Translations under genes and position numbers: made by a program
Notes under the pieces: generated by a model
Database searches by the model: none
What the model saw: the letters and a program-made list of their open reading frames with translations, nothing else
What the model was told of the DNA's origin: nothing
DNA from: Micromonospora foliorum
GTDB taxonomy: Bacteria; Actinomycetota; Actinomycetes; Mycobacteriales; Micromonosporaceae
Reading direction: 5' to 3'
Length of the DNA stretch: 33,528 bases
Assembly: GCF_022229015.1 (NCBI RefSeq)
Contig: NZ_JAKKFF010000223.1
Coordinates: forward strand, 1-33,528
Shown here: piece after piece, positions 10,486-19,097 of the stretch
Layout of the letters: each line of letters opens with the position of its first letter
Position numbering within the stretch: the first letter of the stretch is position 1

Positions 10486-10926
10486 GTGACCGAGACGCAC
10501 GCCACAATTTCACCAGGCGCGCCGGTATTCCCGGCCGGGCGCTACGGCCGCCGTCGGGCACCGGGCGGAAGGCGCCGCCGTACGCTGCTTGCCGCGCTGG
10601 CGCTGTTGGCGCTGGTGGCGACGCTGACCGTGATCTCGGTCCGGCTCTACCGCCAGTACGGCGACCCGGTCTACGACGCCCAGGTGATCACGTACACCGA
10701 CATCACGGACAACCAGGTGCTTGTCGACTTTCGGGTGACCGTTCCGCCGGGTGGATCGGCGGTCTGCGTGCTGCGAGCCCGGGACCGTTCCGGCGCCGAG
10801 GTGGCCCGCGAACAGGTCACCGTGACCGCCGATCCCGGGGACCGGCACGTCACCAGCCGGCACCGCCTGGCCACCACCGCGCGGCCGTTCATCGGCGAGG
10901 TTCTGCGCTGCCGGCCACCGTCCTGA
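10486..10926 (+). CDS. DUF4307 domain membrane-anchored protein
   Basis: A 146-residue protein of unknown function. After a basic N-terminus (RYGRRRAPGGRRRR) there is one membrane helix at about residues 29-47 (TLLAALALLALVATLTVISV), then a domain predicted outside the membrane with YTDITDNQVLVDFRV and CVLRARDRSGAEVAREQV, characteristic of DUF4307. GTG at 10486 has AGGAG ten bases upstream. It lies upstream of greA in the same direction and opposite mca, as Rv1081c does in M. tuberculosis (recalled, not searched). The conserved position suggests an old association with mca, but no mechanism can be read from the sequence. Confidence 0.85.
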   Translation: MTETHATISPGAPVFPAGRYGRRRAPGGRRRRTLLAALALLALVATLTVISVRLYRQYGDPVYDAQVITYTDITDNQVLVDFRVTVPPGGSAVCVLRARDRSGAEVAREQVTVTADPGDRHVTSRHRLATTARPFIGEVLRCRPPS

Positions 10927-11082
10927 GCTGCCCAGACAGCACCGAGAACCGGGTCGACCGAGCGCCTACCGCGGGTGTCGGATCCGGACACCGGCGGTGA
11001 TGGCCGACACGCTGTGTCGTACCGCACTGGTAACTTGGTAACTCACCTGTCAGCCAGCCACGCACAACTGAGGAGAACGCCT

Positions 11083-11580
11083 GTGTCCACTGGCAACGAG
11101 GCGCCCGCCACCTGGCTGTCGCAGGACGCGTACGACCGCCTCCAGGCCGAGCTCGACGAGCACATCGCCAACCGTCCGGCGATCGCAGCCGAGATCAACG
11201 CTCGGCGCGAGGAGGGCGACCTGCGGGAGAACGGCGGCTACCACGCCGCCCGCGAGGAGCAGGGCAAGGCCGAGGGTCGCATCCGCTACCTGCAGGAGCT
11301 GCTGCGCACCGCGAAGGTCGGCGAGGCACCGACCGCCGACGCGGTGTCGCCGGGCATGGTCGTGACGATCTACTTCGACGACGACACCAACGACACCGAG
11401 ACCTTCCTGCTCGGCTCTCGGGAGATCGCGGCCACGACCGACCTGACCGTCTACAGCCCCGAGTCCGCGCTGGGCAAGGCGATCCTTGGTGGTCGACCCG
11501 GGCAGACCTGCACCTACACGGCGCCCAGCGGCGCCGACATCAAGGTGACAGTGGTCAGCTTCGAGCCGTTCTCCGGCTGA
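11083..11580 (+). CDS. greA: Transcription elongation factor GreA
   Basis: A 165-residue factor that enters the RNA polymerase secondary channel and stimulates cleavage of backtracked transcripts. The N-terminal coiled coil holds WLSQDAYDRLQAELDEH and the acidic tip EEGDLRENGGYHAAREEQG around residues 43-62, where the two acidic residues act. The C-terminal FKBP-like domain ends in YTAPSGADIKVTVVSFEPF. GTG at 11083 has GAGGAG about eight bases upstream. The 156-base gap upstream holds two GGTAACT-like repeats near 11026-11042 that could be promoter elements. The convergent ilvA begins 96 bases downstream, with a shared hairpin between. Confidence 0.96.
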   Translation: MSTGNEAPATWLSQDAYDRLQAELDEHIANRPAIAAEINARREEGDLRENGGYHAAREEQGKAEGRIRYLQELLRTAKVGEAPTADAVSPGMVVTIYFDDDTNDTETFLLGSREIAATTDLTVYSPESALGKAILGGRPGQTCTYTAPSGADIKVTVVSFEPFSG

Positions 11581-11653
11581 CCGTCGCCGACCGCGCCACC
11601 CGCTGCCGGTCGGGCTGACCGACGTCGGCGCCCACTGTCGAAACACCGCGCAT

Positions 11654-11687
11654 CCGAGGCGTGGCACCCACCGGTGTCACGCCTCGG
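11654..11687. terminator. Bidirectional terminator between greA and ilvA
   Basis: A 15-bp stem (11654-11668 with 11673-11687) has one G-T mismatch and a four-base loop CACC. Its right arm covers the ilvA stop codon and last codons. Both convergent genes would read into it. There is no strong T tract, as is common in actinobacteria. Confidence 0.55.
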
Positions 11688-12897
11688 CCGCGAAGACCAC
11701 CTGATAGCCGCTGGCCCGCAGTGCGCTGATCAGGGTGTCCGAGTGCTCGACGCCCCGGGTCTCCACCGACAGCGCCACCTCCACCTCGCCGAGGCTGAGG
11801 TGCGGGTTGGCCCGCTGGTGCTCCACGTCCACCACGTTGGCCCGGTGCTCGGCGATCTGGCTGAGCAGCGACGCGAGCTGCCCCGGCCGGTCCGAACAAC
11901 GCACGGTCACCCGCAGGTAGCGACCCGCCGCGGCCAACCCGTGCTCGATCACCCGCAGCATCAGCAACGGGTCGATGTTGCCGCCGGAGAGCACCGCGAC
12001 CACCGGCGTCTCCACCTCGACCACGCCGGCCAGCAGCGCGGCGACACCGACCGCCCCGGCCGGCTCGACCACCTGCTTGCCCCGCTCCAGCAGCATCAGC
12101 AGGGCCCGGGAGATGTCCTCCTCGGAGACCGTGACGATCTCGTCGACCAACTTGCGCACGTGGTTGAAGGTGATCTCGCCCGGTCGGCCGACCGCGATGC
12201 CGTCGGCGATGGTGGAGAAGACGGGCAGTCGGACCGGTTCTCCGGCGACCAGTGAGGGCGGGAACGCCGCCGCGCCGGCCGCCTGCACACCGATGATCCG
12301 GACGTCCGGTCGCAACGCCTTCGCGGCCACCGCCATGCCCGAGATCAGACCGCCGCCACCCACCCCGGTGATGATCGTCTTCACGTCCGGGCACTGTTCG
12401 AGGATCTCCAGCGCCACCGTGCCCTGACCGGCGATCACGTCCGGGTGGTCGAACGGGTGGATCAGCACCGCTCCGGTGCGCTCGGCGTACGTGTGCGCGG
12501 CCACCAGCGACTCGTCGACGGTGTTCCCGGCCAACTCGACCTGCGCGCCGTACCCCTTGGTGGCGGCGACCTTCGGCAGCGGCGCGTTGACCGGCATGAA
12601 GACGGTGGCGTGCGTGCCGACCAGGCCGGCGGCGAGGGCCACGCCCTGCGCGTGGTTGCCCGCGCTCGCCGCGACCACACCGCGCTCCCGCTCCGCCGCC
12701 GACAACCGGGAGATCCGCACGTACGCGCCCCGCACCTTGTACGAGCCGGCGCGCTGCACGTTCTCGCACTTGAGCCACGTCGGCCCGCCCAGCGCCGCGC
12801 TGAGCGGCCGGGAGGGCTCCAGCGGGGTGGTGCGGATGACGCCAGCGAGCAACTCCCGTGCGGCCCGCACGTCGTCGAGACCGACCAGTTCCGTCAT
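11677..12897 (-). CDS. ilvA: Threonine ammonia-lyase
   Basis: PLP enzyme that deaminates threonine to 2-oxobutanoate, the entry to isoleucine synthesis. The 406 residues have the catalytic lysine in AGSYKVRGA (K54), SAGNHAQGVA, the phosphate-binding GVGGGGLISG and, after about residue 325, a single ACT domain (RVTVRCSDRPGQLASLLSQI) for allosteric control. This is the shorter form found in many actinobacteria and resembles catabolic TdcB in its core, so a degradative role is also possible. ATG at 12897 gives the family N-terminus MTELVGLDDV. A GTG 33 bases upstream would add unconserved residues. It lies in a same-strand run with the DUF4328 gene but 153 bases away, so it probably has its own promoter. 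Confidence 0.95.
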   Translation of the reverse strand: MTELVGLDDVRAARELLAGVIRTTPLEPSRPLSAALGGPTWLKCENVQRAGSYKVRGAYVRISRLSAAERERGVVAASAGNHAQGVALAAGLVGTHATVFMPVNAPLPKVAATKGYGAQVELAGNTVDESLVAAHTYAERTGAVLIHPFDHPDVIAGQGTVALEILEQCPDVKTIITGVGGGGLISGMAVAAKALRPDVRIIGVQAAGAAAFPPSLVAGEPVRLPVFSTIADGIAVGRPGEITFNHVRKLVDEIVTVSEEDISRALLMLLERGKQVVEPAGAVGVAALLAGVVEVETPVVAVLSGGNIDPLLMLRVIEHGLAAAGRYLRVTVRCSDRPGQLASLLSQIAEHRANVVDVEHQRANPHLSLGEVEVALSVETRGVEHSDTLISALRASGYQVVFAAEA

Positions 12898-12954
12898 GCC
12901 CCGATCGTGCCACCCGCGCTCCCCGACCAACCCGCGGGCCAGGCCGACCGGGGG

Positions 12955-13050
12955 GCGCAGGCCGACCGGACCGGGTTGATCCGCTCGATATCCCAGAAAG
13001 CGCGGTATCCGGGCCGCCCGGACCCCCCGACTTCAATGATCCCGAGTGAA
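12955..13050. other. Structured intergenic segment before ilvA
   Basis: This stretch is unusual for the region. TATCC occurs twice, 17 bases apart, in GATATCCC and GGTATCC. A perfect 7-bp palindrome TCCGGGC/GCCCGGA with a one-base centre lies at 13008-13022, and the sequence ends in AGTGAATCACG beside the DUF4328 stop. It may be a dispersed repeat, a terminator for the DUF4328 gene, or an ilvA control region. No gene is seen. Confidence 0.3.
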
Positions 13051-13929
13051 TCACGAAGCTGGCGCGACCCCCGGCACCTCAAGGGCGGGCTGCGCCGCCG
13101 GAGCGGACTGGGCAGGCGGGGCGGCGGGCCAGGTCTGGGCCGGCCAGACCGGGGCGGTCGGCCACTGGCGGGTGGCGCTGGCGATCCGGGCCTCCTGGGC
13201 AGCGGAGATCCGTTGGATCAGCAGGATCAGCGTCACCGCCGCGATCACGCAGCCCAGCGCGGGCAGCGTGGTGCGGAGCAGGGAGTCCTGGTACAGGTCG
13301 GAGTACGCCTGGTAGCCGGCGTCGTTGAGAGGGATCTCCGCCAGCTTCTCGTACGCCCGGTCGTCGGCGCGGCTGGCGAGCCGCTCACCGATGCTGAACA
13401 CCAGCCAGGAGCACCACCAGACGGCCACGAGCGCCGGCGTGGCCCGCCGCCAGAGGCTGTCCCGGGCCACTCCCGCCACGACCCGGGCCGGCACCACGAA
13501 GTTCGCGAAGGGCACCAGCCAGCCGGCGATCGCCCAGCCGGGCCCGAAGGCCGGCTCGGCGCCGGGGAAGGCGTCGGTGTTCTTGCGAGCCCGCCAGGTC
13601 CAGATGATCACCAGTACGGCCGCGGTGAGGTGTACCACCGTCATGATCAGCGCCACCACTGCGACGATGATCCCCGCGCCGATAAGCAGGTCCGGGTCGT
13701 CGTTGGCCCTGGCCCGCCGGGCCAGCACCATGCCGACCAGCGAGGACAGCGCCACCGCCAGGTAGAGCACGGCGGTCGCGCCGACGGCGACGTTCGCCGC
13801 CAGGCCGATCCCGCGTACCCGGTAGGTCGGCAGCCCCGGCGTGACGGCGGGCTGGCCGAGCGGCGTGAAGCACCGCAGGCAGTAGTCGTTTTCGGGGGAC
13901 ATCGCGTCCCCGCAGGTCTGGCAGCGCAC
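13051..13929 (-). CDS. Zinc-ribbon and DUF4328 membrane protein
   Basis: A 292-residue membrane protein of unknown function. The N-terminus is a zinc ribbon with two CxxC pairs (CQTCGDAMSPENDYCLRC, residues 3-20). About six membrane helices follow: near 40-70, 80-112, then the DUF4328 core with PGWAIAGWLVPFANFVVPARVV near 150 and further helices at about 180 and 235. The C-terminal 45 residues are Pro/Ala-rich and probably disordered. GTG at 13929 has GGGGGA five bases upstream. It stands 46 bases from the amidase stop on the same strand and may be the last gene of a metB-amidase-DUF4328 transcript. Confidence 0.85.
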   Translation of the reverse strand: MRCQTCGDAMSPENDYCLRCFTPLGQPAVTPGLPTYRVRGIGLAANVAVGATAVLYLAVALSSLVGMVLARRARANDDPDLLIGAGIIVAVVALIMTVVHLTAAVLVIIWTWRARKNTDAFPGAEPAFGPGWAIAGWLVPFANFVVPARVVAGVARDSLWRRATPALVAVWWCSWLVFSIGERLASRADDRAYEKLAEIPLNDAGYQAYSDLYQDSLLRTTLPALGCVIAAVTLILLIQRISAAQEARIASATRQWPTAPVWPAQTWPAAPPAQSAPAAQPALEVPGVAPAS

Positions 13930-13975
13930 TGGTGTCCCCCGTGGTCGCGCGTAGGTGCGCGCACACGCTAGACGA

Positions 13976-15379
13976 TCATGCGGTGGCCGGCGACCCCGTT
14001 CCGACCCGGGGGTAGCCGGGGGCGTGGCGCGTCCACGGGGCGGCCATCTCGAACTGGCCGGCCACGCCGAGCAGCAGCAGCTCCGAGCCGGGCGGGCCGA
14101 CCAGCTGGACGGCGACCGGCAGGCCGTCCGGGCGGCGACCGACCGGCACGACGACCGCCGGCAGGCCGGCGATGTTCCAGGGTGCGGCGTACGGGGCGTA
14201 CCGGATGTTGGCTGTCATGTTCGCCCGCCAGGACCGCTCCGACCAGCGGGCCGCCTCCGGTGGTGCGCTGGCCAGCGCCGGAGTGAGCAGCAGGTCGACT
14301 GAGTGGTCGGTGAAGAAGTCCACCGACCGTTGCCGCCAGGCGGCCCGATCCGCCTCCCGCACGTAGCCGCGACGCTGCGCCCACTCGCCCAGCGCGACGT
14401 GCCGCCGGGTACGCCGTTGCAGCCCACGCCGGTCCAGACCAGCGGCCCGGACGTCGGTGGCGGCTGCGGCGAACCAGGTGGCGATGCCCTGCAGACCGAG
14501 CGCGGTGGGGTAGACCGGATCGGCCGGCACCGTGTCGTGCCCGGCGGCGGCGAGGAGCCGGCCGGCGGCGGCAACCGCGTCCCGGTTGGGCGCGTCCGGT
14601 GCGACACCGCGCACCGGGGAGCGCAGCGAGACGCCCACCCGCAGGCGCTGCGGGGGGACCAGCTTCTCGGGACGCCGGCCGGCGAGCACCGAGAAGCCGA
14701 CCGCCGCGTCGGCGACCGTGCTGGTCAACATGCCGTGCTCGGTGAGGCCGAACCAGTCGTCCGCCCCGAGCTGGCAGGGGACCACACCCCGACCGGGCTT
14801 GAGCCCGACCAGTCCGCAGCAGGCCGCCGGAATCCGGATCGAGCCGAGACCGTCGTTGGCGTGCGCGATCGGCACCAGCCCGGCGGCGACCGCGGCGGCG
14901 GCACCACCCGAGGACCCACCCGGGGTACGCGTGCTGTCCCACGGGTTACGGGTCACCGCGCTGTCGTCGTCGGTGAGTGCCCACAGCCCCAGCTCCGGCA
15001 TCCGGGTCACGCCGAGGATCACCGCGCCGGCGCCGCGCAGCCGACGTACCACCTCGTGGTCGGCCTCCGCGACGTCGGTGCGGGCGGCGGCCGACCCGTT
15101 CCAGGTGGGCAGGCCGGCGACCGGGGTGTTCTCCTTGACCGCCACCGGAACCCCGGCCAACGGCAGGTTGGCCAGGTCCTCCTGCTCGTCGACCTTCTCC
15201 GCCTCGGTGATCGCCTCCCCGCCGCGCACGGCGCGGAACGCGGCCAGCTCGCGGTCGGCCCGGGAGATGTACTCGAGGTGGTCGGCGACGACCTGGGTCG
15301 CCGAGACGTCACCTCGGCGTACGCCTCGGGCGATCTGCTTGGCGGTCGCTCCGACCCAGGTCGCCATGATGTCCTGCAC
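13976..15379 (-). CDS. Amidase-signature family hydrolase
   Basis: A serine amidase of about 467 residues, substrate unknown. The Lys-Ser-Ser triad is present: [11 protein letters not shown] (Lys), [17 protein letters not shown] (bridging Ser) and [22 protein letters not shown] (nucleophile Ser). The usual DGGGS is DGLGS here, a mild change. No gatB or gatC is nearby and length and context do not fit GatA, so a free-standing amidase acting on small amides is likely. The start is uncertain. GTG at 15379 has GGGGGAGG six bases upstream, while ATG at 15385 lies right against that site. metB ends only about 14-20 bases upstream on the same strand, so they are likely co-transcribed. Confidence 0.9.
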   Translation of the reverse strand: MQDIMATWVGATAKQIARGVRRGDVSATQVVADHLEYISRADRELAAFRAVRGGEAITEAEKVDEQEDLANLPLAGVPVAVKENTPVAGLPTWNGSAAARTDVAEADHEVVRRLRGAGAVILGVTRMPELGLWALTDDDSAVTRNPWDSTRTPGGSSGGAAAAVAAGLVPIAHANDGLGSIRIPAACCGLVGLKPGRGVVPCQLGADDWFGLTEHGMLTSTVADAAVGFSVLAGRRPEKLVPPQRLRVGVSLRSPVRGVAPDAPNRDAVAAAGRLLAAAGHDTVPADPVYPTALGLQGIATWFAAAATDVRAAGLDRRGLQRRTRRHVALGEWAQRRGYVREADRAAWRQRSVDFFTDHSVDLLLTPALASAPPEAARWSERSWRANMTANIRYAPYAAPWNIAGLPAVVVPVGRRPDGLPVAVQLVGPPGSELLLLGVAGQFEMAAPWTRHAPGYPRVGTGSPATA

Positions 15380-15398
15380 GGCCATCCTCCCCCAGCGG

Positions 15399-16541
15399 TC
15401 AGCCCAGCGCCTGCTCCAGATCGGCGAGTAGGTCGTCGACCGTCTCGATGCCGACAGACAGTCGCACGAGATCGCCGGGAACTTCAAGCGGCGAGCCGGC
15501 AGCACTTGCGTGTGTCATCCGACCCGGGTGCTCGATCAGGGATTCCACGCCGCCCAGCGACTCGGCGAGCACGAAGAGCTTGGCCCGGTTGCAGATGTCC
15601 ACGGCGTGGTCCTCACCACCGGCGGCGCGGAACGAGATCATGCCGCCGAACCGGCGCATCTGCTTGGCGGCCACCTCGTGACCGGGGTGCGAGGGCAGCC
15701 CCGGATAGAGCACCTGGGCGACCTTGGCGTGCCCGTCGAGGTACGCGGCGAGCCGCTCGGCGTTGTCGCAGTGCCGGTCCATGCGTACCCCGAGGGTCTT
15801 GATGCCCCGCAGGGTGAGCCAGGCGTCGAACGGGCCGTTGATCGCGCCCATCGCGTTCTGGTGGTAGCGCAACTCCTCGCCGAGCCCGGCGTCGGCGACC
15901 ACGAGCGCGCCACCGACCACGTCGGAGTGCCCACCGATGTACTTGGTGGTGGAGTGCACCACCACGTCCGCGCCGAACGCGATCGGCTGTTGCAGGTAGG
16001 GCGAGGCGAAGGTGTTGTCCACCACCAGCAGGGCGCCGGCGTCGTGTGCCACGGCGGCCAGGGCGGCGATGTCGGCGATACCGAGCAGCGGGTTGGTCGG
16101 CGTCTCCACCCAGACGATCTTCGTGCGGCCGGGCTGCACGGCCGCCCGGACCGCGGCCGGGTCGGAGACCTTGGCCGGGCTGAACTCCAGGCCCCAGCGC
16201 TGGGCGACCCGGGCGAAGAGCCGGTACGTGCCGCCGTACGCGTCGTCCGGGATCACCACGTGGTCGCCGGGCTGGCACACGGCCCGCAGCAGGGTGTCCT
16301 CCGCCGCCAGGCCGCTGGCGAACGCGAGCCCCACCGGCCCGCCCTCCAGCGCCGCCAGGCACTCCTGGAGCGCGTCACGGGTCGGGTTGCCGGAGCGGCT
16401 GTACTCGTAGCCGAGGCGGGGTGCGCCGACGGCGTCCTGGGCGTACGTGCTGGTCTGGTAGATCGGTGGGATCACCGCGCCGGTGCGGGCCTCGGGGTCC
16501 TGACCGGCGTGGATGGCGAGCGTCTCGAAGCCGTGACTCAT
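15399..16541 (-). CDS. metB: Cystathionine gamma-synthase
   Basis: PLP enzyme of the Cys/Met metabolism family, 380 residues, joining cysteine with an activated homoserine to make cystathionine on the way to methionine. The N-terminus [21 protein letters not shown] is typical of actinobacterial Met[16 protein letters not shown] is near residue 45, and the PLP lysine is K200 in [14 protein letters not shown]. Cystathionine gamma-lyase shares this fold; MetB is favoured by the close similarity of the N-terminal region. The ATG is preceded by TAGCCT seven bases upstream, so the transcript is probably leaderless. The divergent HIT gene starts 96 bases away. Cystathionine beta-synthase lies 3.2 kb further on, giving both transsulfuration directions in one locus. 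Confidence 0.94.
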   Translation of the reverse strand: MSHGFETLAIHAGQDPEARTGAVIPPIYQTSTYAQDAVGAPRLGYEYSRSGNPTRDALQECLAALEGGPVGLAFASGLAAEDTLLRAVCQPGDHVVIPDDAYGGTYRLFARVAQRWGLEFSPAKVSDPAAVRAAVQPGRTKIVWVETPTNPLLGIADIAALAAVAHDAGALLVVDNTFASPYLQQPIAFGADVVVHSTTKYIGGHSDVVGGALVVADAGLGEELRYHQNAMGAINGPFDAWLTLRGIKTLGVRMDRHCDNAERLAAYLDGHAKVAQVLYPGLPSHPGHEVAAKQMRRFGGMISFRAAGGEDHAVDICNRAKLFVLAESLGGVESLIEHPGRMTHASAAGSPLEVPGDLVRLSVGIETVDDLLADLEQALG

Positions 16542-16548
16542 TCTGGTG

Positions 16549-16554
16549 AGGCTA
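16549..16554 (-). promoter_or_regulatory. Candidate leaderless -10 box for metB
   Basis: TAGCCT on the minus strand lies seven bases before the metB ATG, with no ribosome-binding site between. It mirrors the TAGCCT in front of the divergent HIT gene. Confidence 0.5.
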
Positions 16555-16625
16555 GTGCCCCGTCCCGAGGGGTGGAACGGAACCCACGCTCCCGGGCGAG
16601 GCCGGACCGTCCGGGGCCGTCGGCA

Positions 16626-16631
16626 TAGCCT
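16626..16631 (+). promoter_or_regulatory. Candidate leaderless -10 box for the HIT gene
   Basis: TAGCCT ends six bases before the ATG at 16638, again without a ribosome-binding site. With the metB box it makes a compact divergent promoter in 96 bases. Confidence 0.5.
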
Positions 16632-16637
16632 GGCCCG

Positions 16638-17060
16638 ATGAGCGGTTGCGTGTTCTGCGGGATCGTGACGGGCGAGGTGCCGGCGTTCCGGGTGGCTGAC
16701 ACCCCGGACGGGGTGGCGTTCCTGGACACCCGGCCGGTGTTCAAGGGGCACGTGCTGGTGGTGCCCCGGGTGCACCTGGTGACCCTGGCCGAGTTGCCGG
16801 CCGACCTGCTGCCCGGCTACTTCGCCATGGTCCGGCGGCTGGCGGTGGTGGTGGAGACCGCTCTCGGTGCCGGTGGGACGTTCGTGGCGATGAACAACAA
16901 GGTGTCCCAATCGGTGCCCCACCTGCACACCCACGTGGTCCCGCGCACCAAGGGCGACGGGTTGCGGGGCTTCTTCTGGCCGCGCACCCGGTACGACGAC
17001 GACACCGAGGCCCAGACGTACGCGGACCGGATCGCGGCGGCGTTCTCCGGTGGGGCCTGA
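16638..17060 (+). CDS. HIT family nucleotide hydrolase
   Basis: A 140-residue protein of the histidine triad superfamily, which hydrolyses nucleoside phosphoramidates or dinucleotides. The triad HLHTHV (H95, H97, H99) is intact. A pair of cysteines at the N-terminus (CVFC, residues 4-7) with later histidines could bind zinc, as in Hint-like members. [16 protein letters not shown] near residue 35 is the usual substrate strand. The C-terminal [21 protein letters not shown] is typical of the actinobacterial branch. The substrate cannot be told from the sequence. It is probably leaderless, and msrA follows after 76 bases with its own ribosome-binding site. Confidence 0.92.
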   Translation: MSGCVFCGIVTGEVPAFRVADTPDGVAFLDTRPVFKGHVLVVPRVHLVTLAELPADLLPGYFAMVRRLAVVVETALGAGGTFVAMNNKVSQSVPHLHTHVVPRTKGDGLRGFFWPRTRYDDDTEAQTYADRIAAAFSGGA

Positions 17061-17136
17061 CTCCCGGCCACGCGGGTAAGGAAGCTGGACCCTCCGGTGT
17101 TACACGCTGGGAGCGGTACGAGAGGAGATCCCCACC

Positions 17137-17799
<663 letters not shown>

Positions 17800-17822
17800 C
17801 CACCGCCACCCGCACGCGTGTG

Positions 17823-17854
17823 ATGCCCGGCCACCCAGCGAGGTGGCCGGGCAT
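17823..17854 (+). terminator. msrA terminator hairpin
   Basis: A perfect 13-bp stem (17823-17835 with 17842-17854) with a six-base loop CAGCGA begins 23 bases after the msrA stop. There is no long T tract. It separates msrA from the putative rnz leader promoter. Confidence 0.75.
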
Positions 17855-17882
17855 TCCCGTTCGGCCCTGTGATCGAAATCCG

Positions 17883-17910
17883 TTGCCGAGCCCGACGAGA
17901 ACTCGATAAC
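17883..17910 (+). promoter_or_regulatory. Candidate promoter of the rnz leader
   Basis: TTGCCG at 17883-17888 and GATAAC at 17905-17910, 16 bases apart, resemble a housekeeping -35/-10 pair. A start near 17917 would place the micro-ORF and its ribosome-binding site at the extreme 5' end of a leader of about 250 bases. Confidence 0.45.
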
Positions 17911-17922
17911 GTGGCCGTACAC

Positions 17923-17982
17923 GTGAAAGGAGGTGGTCCAGACTTGTATAGCAATCGGACTCGTGAGGTGGCTGTCAGCTAG
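17923..17982 (+). CDS. Micro-ORF in the rnz leader with extended Shine-Dalgarno
   Basis: From GTG 17923 the frame reads [19 protein letters not shown] and stops at TAG 17980-17982. Its first codons are themselves a ribosome-binding site: GAAAGGAGGTGGTCCAG (17925-17941) can pair with 17 bases of the 16S rRNA 3' end, with one G-U pair. The likelier start is therefore TTG 17944, ten bases after GGAGG, giving the 12-residue [12 protein letters not shown]. The last codons (17967-17976, GGTGGCTGTC) are exactly complementary to 18071-18080, and a hairpin follows the stop at 17984-18000. This suggests a leader peptide whose translation alters RNA folding. I know no homolog. Confidence 0.45.
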   Translation: MKGGGPDLYSNRTREVAVS

Positions 17983-18145
17983 CCGCTGTCCTCGACAGTG
18001 ATCGGCCCGCCGCGAGGTGGGCAAAAAGCACCATCGTCGAGACCGTGTGGCAGCGGTGCGGCGAATCCACGACAGCCACCCGACCCCCGGGGTGCCGGCC
18101 AAGTCCAGCCGGCCCGCGCACCAGCGCGGAGCGCCCCGGGGGTCG
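17967..18145 (+). ncRNA. Candidate structured 5' leader RNA of rnz
   Basis: Pairings visible by eye, in order: a 10-bp long-range helix 17967-17976 with 18071-18080; inside it a 7-bp hairpin at 17984-18000, a 7-bp hairpin with GCGA tetraloop (GNRA type) at 18005-18022, an A5 linker at 18023-18027 and a weaker stem 18028-18032 with 18055-18059. Directly adjoining is a perfect 12-bp stem 18081-18092 with 18134-18145. It closes a three-way junction of two 6-bp hairpins, 18094-18113 and 18114-18129. After it, CTCC (18146-18149) could mask the rnz ribosome-binding site GGGAG (18158-18162). It matches no riboswitch class I can name. Confidence 0.5.
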
Positions 18146-18167
18146 CTCCATATCCGCGGGAGTGGCG

Positions 18168-19097
18168 ATGTCCATGCGCGAGCTGGTGGTGCTGGGGACG
18201 GCCAGCCAGGCGCCGACCCGTCAGCGCAACCACAACGGGTACGTGCTGCGCTGGGACGACGAGGTGATCCTCTTCGACCCGGGCGAGGGCAGCCAGCGTC
18301 AGCTCCTGCACACCACGGTCACCGCCACCGACCTCACCCGGATCTGCGTCACCCACTTCCACGGCGACCACTGCCTCGGCCTACCCGGCACCATCCAGCG
18401 ACTCTCCCTGGACCGGGTGGCGCACCCGGTCGCCGTGCACTTCCCCGCCGGCGGCGCCGAATACTTCGCCCGGCTGCGGTACGCCACCTCCTTCTACGAG
18501 ACCGCCGAGCTGCGGGTCGAGCCCATCGAGACCGACGGGCAGCGGATCGCCCTGCGCTGCGGCACGCTGGAGGCACGCCGGCTCCGGCACCCCATCGACA
18601 CGTACGGCTACCGGCTGGTCGAGCCGGACGGGCACCGGATGCTGCCGGAGAAGCTGGCCGCGTACGGCATCGCCGGGCCTGCCGTCGGCGAGCTGATCCG
18701 CGTCGGGCACCTGGACCTCGACGGACGCCGCGTCACCCGGGCCGAGGTGAGCGTGCCCCGGCCGGGGCAGCGGTTCGCGTTCGTGATGGACACCGGCCTC
18801 TGCGACGGGGTGTACGCCCTCGCCGAGCACGCCGACCTGCTGGTCATCGAGTCGACGTTCCTGGAGTCGGAGGCCGCGCTCGCCGCCGAGGTCGGGCACC
18901 TGACCGCCGCGCAGGCCGCCCGGGTGGCGACCGAGTCCGGGGTACGCCGACTCGTGCTCACCCACTTCTCCCAGCGCTACCCCGACCCGCGCCGGTTCCA
19001 CGACGAGGCGCGCGCGCACTTCGACGGCGATTTGATCATCGCCGAGGACCTGACCACGGTGCAGCTTCCGCCGCGCCGGGTAGCCTCGGCCGGGTGA
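18168..19097 (+). CDS. rnz: Ribonuclease Z
   Basis: Metallo-beta-lactamase-fold endonuclease that trims the 3' trailer of tRNA precursors. The 309 residues are the short bacterial form. [25 protein letters not shown] opens the fold and the zinc motif HFHGDH lies at 63-68. DTGLCDG near 205 and LTHFSQRY near 263 supply further ligands. ATG at 18168 has GGGAG five bases upstream; ATG 18174 is in frame and also possible. The frame runs open further upstream to 18045, but that part coincides with the structured leader and does not look like protein. The GNAT gene overlaps the stop by GTGA. A long leader is unusual for this gene. Confidence 0.95.
   Translation: MSMRELVVLGTASQAPTRQRNHNGYVLRWDDEVILFDPGEGSQRQLLHTTVTATDLTRICVTHFHGDHCLGLPGTIQRLSLDRVAHPVAVHFPAGGAEYFARLRYATSFYETAELRVEPIETDGQRIALRCGTLEARRLRHPIDTYGYRLVEPDGHRMLPEKLAAYGIAGPAVGELIRVGHLDLDGRRVTRAEVSVPRPGQRFAFVMDTGLCDGVYALAEHADLLVIESTFLESEAALAAEVGHLTAAQAARVATESGVRRLVLTHFSQRYPDPRRFHDEARAHFDGDLIIAEDLTTVQLPPRRVASAG

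Noticed and set aside
13976..15379. GatA subunit of the amidotransferase
   Set aside because: No gatC or gatB adjoins it, and it is linked to metB instead. A general amidase is the safer call.
17925..17941. A fragment of a 16S rRNA gene on the minus strand
   Set aside because: Similarity to the complement of the 16S 3' end stops after 17 bases. The next bases do not continue the rRNA, so it is a ribosome-binding site rather than rRNA.
18028..18060. T-box riboswitch in the rnz leader
   Set aside because: A GTGTGGCAGCGGTGCGG stretch recalls the T-box, but the conserved GGGTGG-ACCGCG core and a specifier stem are absent, and rnz is not a T-box target.
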